The notes beneath the pieces were generated by a model. That model had not been told where the DNA came from. It saw only the letters and a program-made list of their open reading frames with translations, and did no database searches. Of a DNA stretch of 64,000 nucleotides, positions 25,780 through 34,193 are shown in pieces (positions within the stretch are counted from its first letter, which is position 1; the number at the start of each line of letters is the position of its first letter). Source of the DNA: Citromicrobium sp. JLT1363 (lineage in GTDB: Bacteria; Pseudomonadota; Alphaproteobacteria; Sphingomonadales; Sphingomonadaceae); contig NZ_AEUE01000008.1 of the NCBI RefSeq assembly GCF_000186705.1, forward strand, positions 226,123-290,122, in the 5' to 3' direction. The translations under genes were made by a program, and so were the position numbers.

Positions 25780-26493
25780 CTACTGCGCGATCCGGCGGCC
25801 GAAGCCGCCCTGACGCGGGGCGTAGGGCATGTGAACGGTTGCCCCCGGGGCGGAGAACACCGTGCGGCGGAAGTTCTTTTCCAGCCGGTCGGCGACATAG
25901 TTCCACAGCGCGGCGACCTCTGCCGAGGACCGGCAATCGGGGTCGATCTCCATCACCGTGCGCCCGTCGATCATCGACGCGGCGAAATCGGTGCGGTGAT
26001 GCAGCGTGACCGGCGCAACCGTGCCATGCTGGCTCAGCGCAACGGCGGCTTCGGAGGTGATGCGCGCCTTGGGCGTCGCGCCGTTGACCACGAAGATCAG
26101 CGGCTTGCCCGCGCGCTCGCACAGGTCGACCGTGGCCCCCACCGCCCGCAGGTCGTGCGGGGAGGGGCGGGTCGGCACGACGACCAGCTCGGCGACCGAA
26201 ATCACGGACTGGATCGCCATGGTGATGGCGGGCGGCGTGTCGATCACGGCCAGCTTGAAACCCTGGCCGCGCAGCGTGTTGAGGTCGTGCGCAAGGCGCG
26301 CGACGGTGGTCTGCGCGAAGGCGGGATAGTCCGCCTCGCGCTCGTTCCACCAGTCGGCGAGCGAGCCTTGCGGGTCGATATCGATCAGGACCACGGGCCC
26401 CGCGCCTGCGCGCTGTGCCTGCACCGAAAGGTGGCCTGACAGCGTGGTCTTGCCCGATCCGCCTTTCTGTGAAGCCAATGCCAATACCCGCAC
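25780..26493 (-). CDS. ParA-family ATPase (orphan)
   Basis: This 237-residue Walker ATPase has the deviant P-loop SQKGGSGKTTL near the N terminus, then IDIDPQGS, and VIDTPP as the switch/Walker B. These features define the ParA/Soj/MinD class that positions DNA or protein cargo. GTG 26493 is preferred: GGGGGG lies about 8 bp upstream and the P-loop is then at the usual distance. A longer frame starting with GTG at 26541 exists. No ParB or parS-like site is seen nearby, so this is not the chromosomal parAB pair. Cargo is unknown. Confidence 0.85.
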   Translation of the reverse strand: MRVLALASQKGGSGKTTLSGHLSVQAQRAGAGPVVLIDIDPQGSLADWWNEREADYPAFAQTTVARLAHDLNTLRGQGFKLAVIDTPPAITMAIQSVISVAELVVVPTRPSPHDLRAVGATVDLCERAGKPLIFVVNGATPKARITSEAAVALSQHGTVAPVTLHHRTDFAASMIDGRTVMEIDPDCRSSAEVAALWNYVADRLEKNFRRTVFSAPGATVHMPYAPRQGGFGRRIAQ

Positions 26494-26700
26494 TGGGCGT
26501 ACCCCCCGAATGATGCGTTTCTGTCTCGCGCTTCGGCCCACGCATGGCCCGATGCACGCGAATGCTTCGCAGGATACCCTTTATTTTGGGTTAAACCGGG
26601 CGGTCGCGCGCCGGCCGCCAGCGGCGCGGGGCGGCCCCTGCTGGGCGTCGCGAAACGGGGCGGCGGCCATGGGGGCGTGGCGTGCCGGGCACTACGGTGG

Positions 26701-26716
26701 TAATTGCGCGTTAACC
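26701..26716 (+). promoter_or_regulatory. TTAACC-type motif upstream of the Sel1/SPOR gene (possible CtrA site)
   Basis: TAATTGCGCGTTAACC ends 64 bp before the start at 26781. It shares ATT-x-GCG-TTAACCA with a sequence at 32378-32392 in front of the CHAP gene. Alphaproteobacterial CtrA sites contain TTAA half-sites, but the classic TTAA-N7-TTAA form is not complete here. Confidence 0.3.
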
Positions 26717-26780
26717 AACTGGCGCTAGCGCAACCGTGAAGTATTGCGACAATCTGCCTTTGGCCAAGGACGGGAAACCC

Positions 26781-28022
26781 ATGACCATGCGAAGCACCGA
26801 AAGAAAAGGGCGTAGCTTTGGCCTCAAACTGGTCCTTGCCGGGGCGCTCCTGACCGCGCCCGGACTGGCGCTGGCCGATGTGAATACGGGCGTCGCCGCG
26901 TGGCAGCGGGGCGATTATGCGACCGCAGTTGCCGAATGGCGCGAACCTGCAGGGCAGGGCGACGCCGATGCGCAGTTCAACCTGGGCCAGGCCTATCGCT
27001 TGGGCCGCGGGGTGGAACAGAACACCCGCCAGGCGGAAGTCTATTACGCCAAGGCAGCGGCGCAGGGCCACCTGAAGGCGGCCGACAACCTTGGCCTGCT
27101 GCTGTTCCAGAACGGGCGGCGCGAAGATGCCATGCCCTACATCCTCGATGCGGCGGGTCGCGGCGATCCGCGCGCGCAGTATCTGCTGGGCATCGCGCAC
27201 TTCAACGGCGATCTGGTGGAGCGGGACTGGGTTCGCGCCTACGCGCTGCTGACGCTGGCGAATGCTGCCGGTCTGCCGCAGGCGGCGGGCGCAGTGCGGC
27301 AGATGGATACGCATATTCCGCTGGACCAGCGCGAACGCGCGCAGGCGCTTGCGCCCCAACTGAAGCGCGAAGCCGATGCGCGGCGCACCAGCCGTCTCGC
27401 CGCTGCCGACCTGGGGAGCAGCCCGCCTGCACCCGCGCGCCCCTCTGCCGATCCCGCCAGCAGCGCCACGCCTGCCAGTGCCATGGCTTCCGCGCGCGCC
27501 GCGCGCGTGCCGCGCCCTGTCGAAGAGACGCGCGTGCCGCCGTCGGTCATTGCCGCGCAGTCCGCGATTGCCGAGGCGAGCCGGGTCACCGGGACCGAAA
27601 GCCCCGCCGATGCCGGGGCGACCTTTGCGCGGCGGTCCGCGCCTGCGGCAGTCGCCAGTCCAGACTATGTCGAGCCCGAGCCCACGACACCCGTCGTCGC
27701 GCGGGCAGCCCCGCAACCCGAACCGCGCCCCCAGGCGAGGGCGGAGCCGCGCGCGCAGCAGCCTGCCTCGCCAGGCACGCAGACGCGCGCAATGGGCGGC
27801 CCGTGGAAGGTCCAGCTCGGCGCCTTCGCGGTCGACGGCAATGCGGAACGCCTGTGGGCGCGCCTCAAGAGCCGCGCCGAGCTGGCCGGTGCCAGCCGCG
27901 TGCTCGAACCCTCGGGCCGCGTGACGAAGCTGCTCGCAGGCGGCTTTGCGAGCCGCAGCGATGCGCAGAACGCCTGCAATGCGCTCAAGCGCGGCGGGCA
28001 GGACTGCCTCGTAACCCGTTAG
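26781..28022 (+). CDS. Sel1/TPR-repeat periplasmic protein with SPOR domain
   Basis: The product is 413 residues. A signal peptide (cleavage near ALA-D, residue 32) is followed by Sel1-like repeats (AEWREPAGQGDADAQFNLG, then RAYALLTLANAAG). A long Ala/Pro-rich linker comes next, and a C-terminal SPOR domain (about 335-413, PWKVQLGAFAVDG). It is probably periplasmic and peptidoglycan-associated. ATG 26781 has AAGGA 10 bp upstream and gives the clean signal peptide; GTG 26736 is an in-frame alternative. It faces away from the other SPOR gene across the ParA block. Confidence 0.83.
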   Translation: MTMRSTERKGRSFGLKLVLAGALLTAPGLALADVNTGVAAWQRGDYATAVAEWREPAGQGDADAQFNLGQAYRLGRGVEQNTRQAEVYYAKAAAQGHLKAADNLGLLLFQNGRREDAMPYILDAAGRGDPRAQYLLGIAHFNGDLVERDWVRAYALLTLANAAGLPQAAGAVRQMDTHIPLDQRERAQALAPQLKREADARRTSRLAAADLGSSPPAPARPSADPASSATPASAMASARAARVPRPVEETRVPPSVIAAQSAIAEASRVTGTESPADAGATFARRSAPAAVASPDYVEPEPTTPVVARAAPQPEPRPQARAEPRAQQPASPGTQTRAMGGPWKVQLGAFAVDGNAERLWARLKSRAELAGASRVLEPSGRVTKLLAGGFASRSDAQNACNALKRGGQDCLVTR

Positions 28023-28125
28023 ACGGCTTCGCTGGTTGAAATCTGTCGGCGCTCACGCGTCGTCCGTCGATCGCAATTCCCCCGGCTCCGCTACGCTGCT
28101 AAGCAGCAGCTCAGGGGGATTCTTC

Positions 28126-29472
28126 ATGAGCAGCACCGACGACCTGCGCCGTGCCGAGCGCGCGTTTACCGACACCGATGATGCGACGCCCGATCAGGTC
28201 AAACCCCTGTCGGCCAGCGGCGGCAACCGCCTGCTCAGCCTGGATTTCACGCGCGGAATCGCTGTGATGGGCATTCTGGCGGCGAACATCGTCGCCTTCG
28301 GACAGCCGATGATCGCCTATATGTGGCCCGATGGCTTCCTGACGCCGCACGGGGAAACATCCGACTGGATGTGGGTGGCGCAGTTCGTGCTGGTCGATGG
28401 CAAGATGCGCGGCCTGTTCACCCTCCTGTTCGGCGCGGGGATGATCCTGTTCCTGGAAAAGGCGTGGGAGCGGGGCAAGGGCCGGGATCTGCAATTGCGG
28501 CGATTGCTATGGCTGCTGGTGTTCGGCCTCGTGCATTTCTTCTTCATCTGGCGCGGCGATATCCTGACGCTGTACGCGATGTGCGGCATCTTCTGCCTGC
28601 TGTTCGTCAAATGGCGCCCCCGAACTCAGCTGGGCGTGGGCATCACATTCTACCTGGTCGGCGCAGCGCTGTTCACCGCCATGTCGGCTTTCTTCTACTG
28701 GGTGATGGAAGCGGGCGGGGCACAGGCCATGGCCGCCACCGGGGCCGAGAGCGGCGGGCCATCCGATCCCGAGCAGGTGCGCGCGCAGTTCGAGGCGATG
28801 AAGACCCAGGGGCTCGACACCGCGCAGGTCGAAACGCCGATGATCCAGGCCGGCGATTACCTGGGCTGGGTGCAGTACAACCTGATCGAGCACTGGGCCG
28901 AGCCGCTGAGCGGGATCCTGATCTTCGGGTTCGAGACGATCCCGCTGATCCTGATCGGCATGGCGCTGTATCGTTTCGGCCTGTTCGACGGCAGGATCAA
29001 CGCGAAGAAGCAGGCGATCTGGGGTTCGATCGGCGTACTCGTCGGCCTCGCAGGCTCGCTTGCGATCGGCCTCTGGACGCTGGAGCGGGACCTGAGCTTC
29101 TATTCCACCTTCATGAGTTTCGTGGGGACCAGCACCTTCGTCCGCCTGCCTTTCGTGATCGGCCTTGCTGCGCTGCTGGCCCTGTGGGGGCCGAAGGCGA
29201 CCGGCTGGCTGGGCTCTCGCGTAAGCGCGGCGGGCCGGATGGCCTTTTCCAACTACCTGGGCACCTCGGTGCTGATGCTGTTCGTCTTCCACGGCTTCGC
29301 GCTGGGGCTGTATGGCGAACTGACCCGCCCGCAGCTCTACATCGTGGTGGTGGCGACCTGGATCATCATGCTGGCGTGGTCGAAAGCGTGGCTGTCGGTC
29401 TTCCGCTTCGGCCCGCTCGAATGGCTGTGGCGTTGCCTCACCTACGGCAAGCTGTTCGCCATCCGGCGCTAG
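28126..29472 (+). CDS. DUF418-family membrane protein (YeiB-like)
   Basis: This is a 448-residue protein with about ten membrane helices. The N-terminal block LLSLDFTRGIAVMGILAANI and the C-terminal DUF418 block (GRMAFSNYLGTSVLM, then GPLEWLWRCLTYG) are typical of the YeiB family. YeiB proteins are distantly related to membrane acyltransferases, and their substrate is not established. ATG 28126 has AGGGGG upstream; a longer frame from 28036 lacks similarity. Nothing nearby suggests a pathway. Confidence 0.85.
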   Translation: MSSTDDLRRAERAFTDTDDATPDQVKPLSASGGNRLLSLDFTRGIAVMGILAANIVAFGQPMIAYMWPDGFLTPHGETSDWMWVAQFVLVDGKMRGLFTLLFGAGMILFLEKAWERGKGRDLQLRRLLWLLVFGLVHFFFIWRGDILTLYAMCGIFCLLFVKWRPRTQLGVGITFYLVGAALFTAMSAFFYWVMEAGGAQAMAATGAESGGPSDPEQVRAQFEAMKTQGLDTAQVETPMIQAGDYLGWVQYNLIEHWAEPLSGILIFGFETIPLILIGMALYRFGLFDGRINAKKQAIWGSIGVLVGLAGSLAIGLWTLERDLSFYSTFMSFVGTSTFVRLPFVIGLAALLALWGPKATGWLGSRVSAAGRMAFSNYLGTSVLMLFVFHGFALGLYGELTRPQLYIVVVATWIIMLAWSKAWLSVFRFGPLEWLWRCLTYGKLFAIRR

Positions 29473-29517
29473 CAAGCGCCGACGGCCTGAGAAGGAAAAG
29501 TCACAAAGCCTCTTGTT

Positions 29518-29536
29518 TATGAGAACAAGTCGCATT
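29518..29536 (+). promoter_or_regulatory. Possible iron-regulator (Fur-type) box
   Basis: ATGAGAACAAGTCGCATTA is a loose 7-1-7 inverted repeat (TGAGAAC-A-AGTCGCA) about 40 bp upstream of the BFD-like ferredoxin gene. The position and the iron-related genes suggest an iron-responsive site. The match to a Fur box is only partial. Confidence 0.35.
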
Positions 29537-29577
29537 AACAAGAGTCCTGCAAGCCGTTCGCAGGAGTTCTTGCCGCA

Positions 29578-29766
29578 ATGTTTATCTGCATCTGCAACGC
29601 CATCAGGGAAACCGAGCTGCGCCGGGCGGCGCGGCATTGTTCGGGCGATGCGGAAGCCTGCTACGCGATGCTCGGCAAGCGGCCGCAATGCGGATCGTGC
29701 CTGTGCGATGCGGACGATGTCGTCTTCGAAGAGCGCGAGCTTGGCCTGACTCCGGCTGCAGCCTAG
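29578..29766 (+). CDS. Bacterioferritin-associated ferredoxin (BFD-like, [2Fe-2S])
   Basis: This 62-residue protein has the four Cys ligands of the BFD-type [2Fe-2S] fold at C4, C6, C38 and C41 (CICNAI, then PQCGSC). Bfd reduces and releases iron from bacterioferritin. The gene lies 140 bp upstream of the bacterioferritin gene, with a terminator between them, so the two are likely separate transcripts serving one function. AGGAG at 29562-29566 precedes the ATG. Length and motif spacing are normal. Confidence 0.9.
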   Translation: MFICICNAIRETELRRAARHCSGDAEACYAMLGKRPQCGSCLCDADDVVFEERELGLTPAAA

Positions 29767-29806
29767 ACCCATTCTCAATTGGAACACGCCTTTGAGAGGC
29801 GCTTGC

Positions 29807-29832
29807 AAAAGCCCGGAATTCCGGGCTTTTTT
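29807..29832 (+). terminator. Rho-independent terminator after the BFD-like gene
   Basis: The stem AAAAGCCCGG / CCGGGCTTTT has 10 perfect base pairs, a 4-nt AATT loop and a T-run of six. It lies 40 bp past the stop at 29766, before the bacterioferritin gene. Confidence 0.9.
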
Positions 29833-29906
29833 CGCGTCCGGCCCTTGCGCGCGCTGCCTCGCGCGGCCATGACACCCGGCAACCACCAGTCACAGGAGTA
29901 CGGGCC

Positions 29907-30410
29907 ATGAAGGGCGATCCCCAGGTCATCGACTATCTCAACAAGGCGCTCACCAACGAATTGACCGCCATCAATCAGTACTGGCTGCACTACCGCGTGC
30001 TGGCCGACTGGGGCGTGACCAAGCTGGCCGAGTACGAGCGCCACGAATCGATCGACGAGATGAAGCACGCCGACTGGCTGGCAGAGCGTATCCTGTTCCT
30101 CGAAGGGCTTCCGAACTTCCAGGCGATCCACAAGCTGAAGGTCGGCGAAACGGTGGAGGAAATCCTCAAGGCCGATCTCGCGATCGAGATGGAGGCGATC
30201 CCGCTGCTGAAGGACGCTGCCGAATACGCCAAGAGCGTGAAGGACTACACGTCGGAGCAGCTGTTCGAGACCATCCTCGCGAGCGAGGAAGAGCATGTCG
30301 ATTTCCTCGAAACCCAGTTCGACATGATCGAACGCATGGGCCTGCAGAACTACGTCCAGCTGCAAAGCCACCCGGCGGGCGAGGGCGAAACGGGCGCAGG
30401 CGCGCCCTGA
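29907..30410 (+). CDS. bfr: Bacterioferritin
   Basis: This 167-residue ferritin-like four-helix protein stores iron as a 24-mer. The haem-binding Met is M52 in DEMKHAD. Ferroxidase ligands are present as E18, E51, H54, E94, E127 and H130. The sequence tracks the family to LQNYVQLQ; the last 15 residues are a Gly/Ala-rich tail. A ribosome site (CAGGAG) precedes ATG 29907. It is paired with the BFD-like ferredoxin upstream and convergent with the DUF2721 gene. Confidence 0.94.
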   Translation: MKGDPQVIDYLNKALTNELTAINQYWLHYRVLADWGVTKLAEYERHESIDEMKHADWLAERILFLEGLPNFQAIHKLKVGETVEEILKADLAIEMEAIPLLKDAAEYAKSVKDYTSEQLFETILASEEEHVDFLETQFDMIERMGLQNYVQLQSHPAGEGETGAGAP

Positions 30411-30416
30411 TCCTGC

Positions 30417-30908
30417 CTAGCTCTTGCGGTTATGGGAGGCCCTGCTCGCGGGGCCTCTCGCCGCAATCCACGTCTCGCGGAAGAAGAAGGACAGCCCGGT
30501 AATCAGCAGGGCCATCGTCGCCACCCACAGGATGGCGATGAGCGTGCCGATCTTGAAGGTGATCGAGGCCGAAATGAACAGCGCGGCGATCAGCACGCTG
30601 ATGAGACCGGCGGCCGCAGTGGAGAACATCACCGCACGCTGCGAAATGCCGCGTCGCCGCTCCAGCCACGCCACCTCGTCGGAACACGGCTCTTCGGGCT
30701 TGTCCTCGTACTTGGCTTCCAGCCGCTCGATCCGGTTGGCGACCCAGGTCAGCCGCGCCATCATGACGTTCATGATCGATCCGATGCCCACCAGCAGGAA
30801 GGCCGGGGCAAGGCTGAACTGAAGCATCTGCAGCACGCGCGGTGTGCTCGATGTCTGTTCCAGAATGCTCAGCGCGGCCTGCGGGGTGGCGATGGCGAGA
30901 AGATCCAT
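30417..30908 (-). CDS. DUF2721 membrane protein
   Basis: The product is 163 residues with three hydrophobic segments (about 25-45, 95-118 and 122-145). Between them is the conserved motif MMARLTWVANRIERLE, followed by ERRRGISQRAVMFSTAAAG. This is the DUF2721 pattern, whose function is unknown. The ATG at 30908 overlaps the stop of der (TGATG), so it is translated with that GTPase. No link to ribosome assembly is known. Confidence 0.8.
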   Translation of the reverse strand: MDLLAIATPQAALSILEQTSSTPRVLQMLQFSLAPAFLLVGIGSIMNVMMARLTWVANRIERLEAKYEDKPEEPCSDEVAWLERRRGISQRAVMFSTAAAGLISVLIAALFISASITFKIGTLIAILWVATMALLITGLSFFFRETWIAARGPASRASHNRKS

Positions 30909-32305
30909 CACTTGTCCTCTGCGTAGGGATTCTTCGATGGTTTGAGCACCACGCGCACCGGCACCGCGCCGAAGCCGAGTTCGCGGCGGATGCCGTTGAC
31001 CAGATAGCGTTCGTACGAGGTGGGCAGCATGTCCAGCCGGGTGCCGAACACCACGAAGCGCGGCGGCCGGGTGCCGGCCTGTGTGATATAGCGCAGCTTG
31101 ATCCGCTTTCCGCCGGGGGCGGGCGGCGGATTGGCTTCCAGCGCGTGATCGAACCAGCGGTTGAGCGCCGAGGTCGAAACCCGGCGGCTCCATGCCTCGC
31201 GCAGTTCGAATGCGGCGGTCAGCAGCGCGTCGAGCCCCTTGCCGGTCTTCGCGCTTACCGCGATCACCGGCAGTCCGCGCACCTGCGCCAGCCCTTCGTC
31301 GAGCGCGAAGCGGATGCCGTTGTAAAGCTTGCTGGGCTCCGCCGCGACATCCCATTTGTTGATCGCGATCATCAGGGCGCGGCCCTCTTCCAGCGCGAGG
31401 CTGGCGATCTTGAGATCCTGATGCTCCAGGCCCTGGGTCGCATCGAGCATCAGCACCACGACTTCCGCGAAATCGACCGCGCGGCGTGCATCGGCAACCG
31501 AGAGCTTCTCCAGCTTCTCCACCACATTGCGCTTCTTGCGCATGCCTGCGGTGTCGATCAGGCGGATCTCGCGCGTGTCGCCGCTTTGCGGATCGGTCCA
31601 TTCCCAGTCGATGGCGATCGAATCGCGGGTGATCCCGGCCTCGGGCCCGGTCAGCAGGCGGTCCTCGCCCAGCAGCCGGTTGATGAGGGTGGATTTGCCC
31701 GCGTTGGGCCGTCCGACGATGGCGAGCTTGAGCGGCCCGGTCGGCACGCCGTCCTCGTCCTCGTCCTCGCCTTCGTCGATTGCCAGCAGGGCATCGCCTG
31801 CTTCCGACTTTTCTCCGATGATCGGCCACAGCGCCTCGAACAGATCGGCGGTGCCTTCGCCATGCTCGGCGGAAATTCCGAGCGGCTCACCCAGACCCAG
31901 CGAGTAGGCGTCGAAGATGCCTGCGTCCCCGCTGCGCCCCTCTGCCTTGTTGGCAACAAGGATCACGGGCACGTCGGCGCCGCGCAGCCAGTTGGCGATC
32001 TCGCTGTCGAGCGGGGTAACCCCGGCGCGCGCGTCCACCACGAACAAGACCGCATCGGCATCCTCGATGCTGACCTCGGTCTGCATGCGCATCCGCCCGG
32101 GAAGCGTGCTGGGGTCGTCGTCTTCCCACCCGGCGGTATCGACCACGGTGAAGCGCATGCCCGCCAGCGTGACATCGCCGAAGCGGCGGTCGCGCGTGAC
32201 GCCGGGCTGATCGTCGACCAGCGCGAGGCGCTTGCCGACCAGCCGGTTGAACAGCGTGGACTTGCCCACATTGGGGCGACCGATGATGATGACACGTGGA
32301 AGCAT
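30908..32305 (-). CDS. der: Ribosome-assembly GTPase Der (EngA)
   Basis: This 465-residue protein has two tandem GTPase domains, unique to Der, and a C-terminal KH-like domain (about 365-465). The first P-loop is GRPNVGKST near residue 8 and the second is GRPNAGKST near 190. DTAGW and DTAGM are the G3 motifs, and NKAEG and NKWD the G4 motifs. An acidic linker (EGEDEDED) joins the domains. It is needed for 50S subunit maturation. ATG 32305 puts the P-loop at the usual place; the upstream in-frame extension is not conserved-looking. Confidence 0.95.
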   Translation of the reverse strand: MLPRVIIIGRPNVGKSTLFNRLVGKRLALVDDQPGVTRDRRFGDVTLAGMRFTVVDTAGWEDDDPSTLPGRMRMQTEVSIEDADAVLFVVDARAGVTPLDSEIANWLRGADVPVILVANKAEGRSGDAGIFDAYSLGLGEPLGISAEHGEGTADLFEALWPIIGEKSEAGDALLAIDEGEDEDEDGVPTGPLKLAIVGRPNAGKSTLINRLLGEDRLLTGPEAGITRDSIAIDWEWTDPQSGDTREIRLIDTAGMRKKRNVVEKLEKLSVADARRAVDFAEVVVLMLDATQGLEHQDLKIASLALEEGRALMIAINKWDVAAEPSKLYNGIRFALDEGLAQVRGLPVIAVSAKTGKGLDALLTAAFELREAWSRRVSTSALNRWFDHALEANPPPAPGGKRIKLRYITQAGTRPPRFVVFGTRLDMLPTSYERYLVNGIRRELGFGAVPVRVVLKPSKNPYAEDK

Positions 32306-32374
32306 GGCTAGGCCGCGTGAGGTGGAGGTTCGCGGGCCACTTGGCAAGCGGCGTCAGCGGGTAAACGAAGATGG

Positions 32375-32390
32375 TTGATTCGCGTTAACC
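32375..32390 (+). promoter_or_regulatory. TTAACC-type motif upstream of the CHAP gene (possible CtrA site)
   Basis: TTGATTCGCGTTAACC ends 47 bp before the CHAP start codon. It resembles the motif at 26701-26716. Cell-wall hydrolase genes are frequent CtrA targets in alphaproteobacteria, but the match is partial. Confidence 0.3.
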
Positions 32391-32436
32391 ACCTTTGCGA
32401 GGGTGATCGAAAGACGAAGCGGCAAGAATTTGCCGC

Positions 32437-33222
32437 ATGACAAACCGCCCTCACATCCTCCTTGCCCCCCTTGCAGCTCTTGCCGCAACTATCGGAATTA
32501 CGCAGGTTTCTCATGCGAAACCGGTAGTCCTCCCCGTGGCGAATGCGGCAACGAGCGGCCAGGAATTGCCGGCCTACCTGCAATGCGTGCCCTATGCGCG
32601 GGATGTGACCGGCATCGATATCTACGGCGATGCGCATACCTGGTGGCAGCAGGCCGCCGGTCGCTACGGGCGGGGCAATACGCCGCGCGTCGGTTCGGTG
32701 ATGGCGTTCGCGCCCACCAGCAAGATGACGCTGGGCCATGTGGCTGCAGTGGCGCGGGTGATCGATTCGCGCACCGTGCTGCTGGACCACGCGAACTGGT
32801 CGCCGATCGATGGCCGTCGCGGCCAGATCGAGCGCAATGTGAAGGCGGTGGACGTCTCGCCGAACAACGACTGGAGCCAGGTGCGCGTGTGGTATCACCC
32901 GCTGCAGGCTCTGGGGACGACCGCGTGGCCCGTGCATGGCTTCATCTATCCGGACGGCAAGGCGCAGCCGCGTCAGCGATTTGCACAGGCGCAGACGCAG
33001 CGCAGCGCGCCTCAGCCGACCCGCGAGGAGCCCTCGCGCGCGTTTCTGGCGGCGTTTTCGAATACCCCCGAGCGCGCCTCGCCCGAACGCAGGGCGCCGC
33101 GTGCCGCGGCCAGCAGGCCTGCGCCCCGACTGGCCTACGCGACGGCCCGTCCGCTTGCGCCGCGCGGCAATAACGACCGCGCCGACGCAGTGGTCGAGCG
33201 CGCGGTCGCGCTTTACGAATGA
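32437..33222 (+). CDS. CHAP-domain peptidoglycan hydrolase-like protein
   Basis: The product is 261 residues. A signal peptide (about 1-27, ending SHA) leads to a CHAP domain (about 45-175). The likely catalytic Cys is C50 in LQCVPYAR, the His is H101 in LGHVAAV, and DHANW supplies the third residue near 120. CHAP enzymes cleave peptidoglycan amide bonds. The last 80 residues are Ala/Arg/Pro-rich and probably disordered. It is divergent from der with 131 bp between starts. A TTAACC motif lies upstream. Confidence 0.85.
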   Translation: MTNRPHILLAPLAALAATIGITQVSHAKPVVLPVANAATSGQELPAYLQCVPYARDVTGIDIYGDAHTWWQQAAGRYGRGNTPRVGSVMAFAPTSKMTLGHVAAVARVIDSRTVLLDHANWSPIDGRRGQIERNVKAVDVSPNNDWSQVRVWYHPLQALGTTAWPVHGFIYPDGKAQPRQRFAQAQTQRSAPQPTREEPSRAFLAAFSNTPERASPERRAPRAAASRPAPRLAYATARPLAPRGNNDRADAVVERAVALYE

Positions 33223-33228
33223 TGTAAG

Positions 33229-33561
33229 CTAGTCGTCGAGCCTGGCGACGGGGGCGTCTTCGCCCAGATCCTCGAACCAGGCTTCGACCGGACCTTTGAG
33301 CTTCAGCGTCAGCGGCTGGCCCTTGCGATCCATCGTGCGGCCCGCCTGAACGCGGACCCAGCCTTCGGGAATGGAATATTCCTCGATATCGGTGCGCTGG
33401 CGCCCCTTTAAGCGGATGCCCACGCCGCGTTGCAGCGCCGCCTGATCGAAATGCGGGTTACGCGGATTGACCGACAAATGCATCGGCGGCACGTCCGCGC
33501 CCTTGTCTGCCGCGGGTTCGGGCGTGTTCTCGGGGCTCTGTTCGGGGGTTTCTTCGCTCAT
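33229..33561 (-). CDS. DUF3297 family protein
   Basis: This is a 110-residue acidic protein. The conserved core, LSVNPRNPHFD through GVGIRLKG, IEEYSIPEGWVRVQAG and TMDRKGQPLTLKLKG, is the DUF3297 pattern known in alpha- and gammaproteobacteria; its function is not known. The first 30 residues are a Glu/Pro-rich lead. ATG 33561 is chosen because the in-frame extension upstream is Cys-rich and unlike the family. It is convergent with the CHAP gene, 6 bp away. Confidence 0.85.
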   Translation of the reverse strand: MSEETPEQSPENTPEPAADKGADVPPMHLSVNPRNPHFDQAALQRGVGIRLKGRQRTDIEEYSIPEGWVRVQAGRTMDRKGQPLTLKLKGPVEAWFEDLGEDAPVARLDD

Positions 33562-33633
33562 GGCGCAGGCCGATAGACAGACCTGAAGGGCCTGACAATA
33601 CGGCACAAGAGGCGCGGGGTCGCGCCCGGCCGG

Positions 33634-33885
33634 TCAGTCGGGCGTCATGCTCGATCGATAGAGCGAAAAACGCCGCGCCTGTGCCGTGCGCAGACCGGCG
33701 TCGCACCGCTCCCGGTCGATCTCGCTGGTCCAGGAACTGCGTACGAGCAGGGGATTTCCGCCCGGGCCATCCTTTTCCAGCTCTTTCGACGAGAGGCGGC
33801 CATTGGCCGGATCGACGGGCGGGACCATCGGTTTGCGGAGCATGTCAGCTCGATTGTTCATATGCGGCCCATCCAAATTTGACAT
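33634..33885 (-). CDS. Small hypothetical protein
   Basis: The product is 83 residues, hydrophilic, with the middle segment NGRLSSKELEKDGPGGNP and several Arg residues at the end. No motif, signal or membrane segment is recognised. ATG 33885 lacks a strong ribosome site; ATG 33861 in the same frame is an alternative. It lies between the DUF3297 gene and tRNA-Leu. Codon use is like its neighbours, but it remains unproven. Confidence 0.45.
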   Translation of the reverse strand: MSNLDGPHMNNRADMLRKPMVPPVDPANGRLSSKELEKDGPGGNPLLVRSSWTSEIDRERCDAGLRTAQARRFSLYRSSMTPD

Positions 33886-34049
33886 TTTCGTTACGTTATC
33901 CCGAAGGTAAGTAACAAAAGCGTCATAATCAAGTCCGTACGCGGTTCGGCGAGGATATCGGCGGAGTGCTTGCCCTTTGGAGCGAGAGGCTCTAGACGCG
34001 CCGGTCTGTCGTGAATGGCATCTGCCGTTCGCGCGTCCTCGTTCGGATT

Positions 34050-34134
34050 GCGGGCGTGGCGGAACTGGTAGACGCGCTTGGTTTAGGTCCAAGTATCGCA
34101 AGATGTGGGGGTTCGAGTCCCTTCGCCCGCACCA
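34050..34134 (+). tRNA. tRNA-Leu (anticodon TAG)
   Basis: The 85-nt sequence starts GCGGGCG and ends CGCCCGC-ACCA with CCA encoded. The anticodon stem CTTGG/CCAAG encloses TTTAGGT (anticodon TAG). The long variable arm (TATCGCAAGATGT) and the D arm with GGTAGAC are typical of tRNA-Leu. It is 59 bp upstream of tig. Confidence 0.96.
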
Positions 34135-34193
34135 AGCTCCCGCCGCGCGATGCAATCGCCACCACTTGTCGGAAAGCACGTAAGACACACCCC

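Noticed and set aside
32365..32400. Possible promoter RNA or riboswitch before the CHAP gene
   Set aside because: No stable fold or known aptamer core is seen; only a TTAACC motif stands out.
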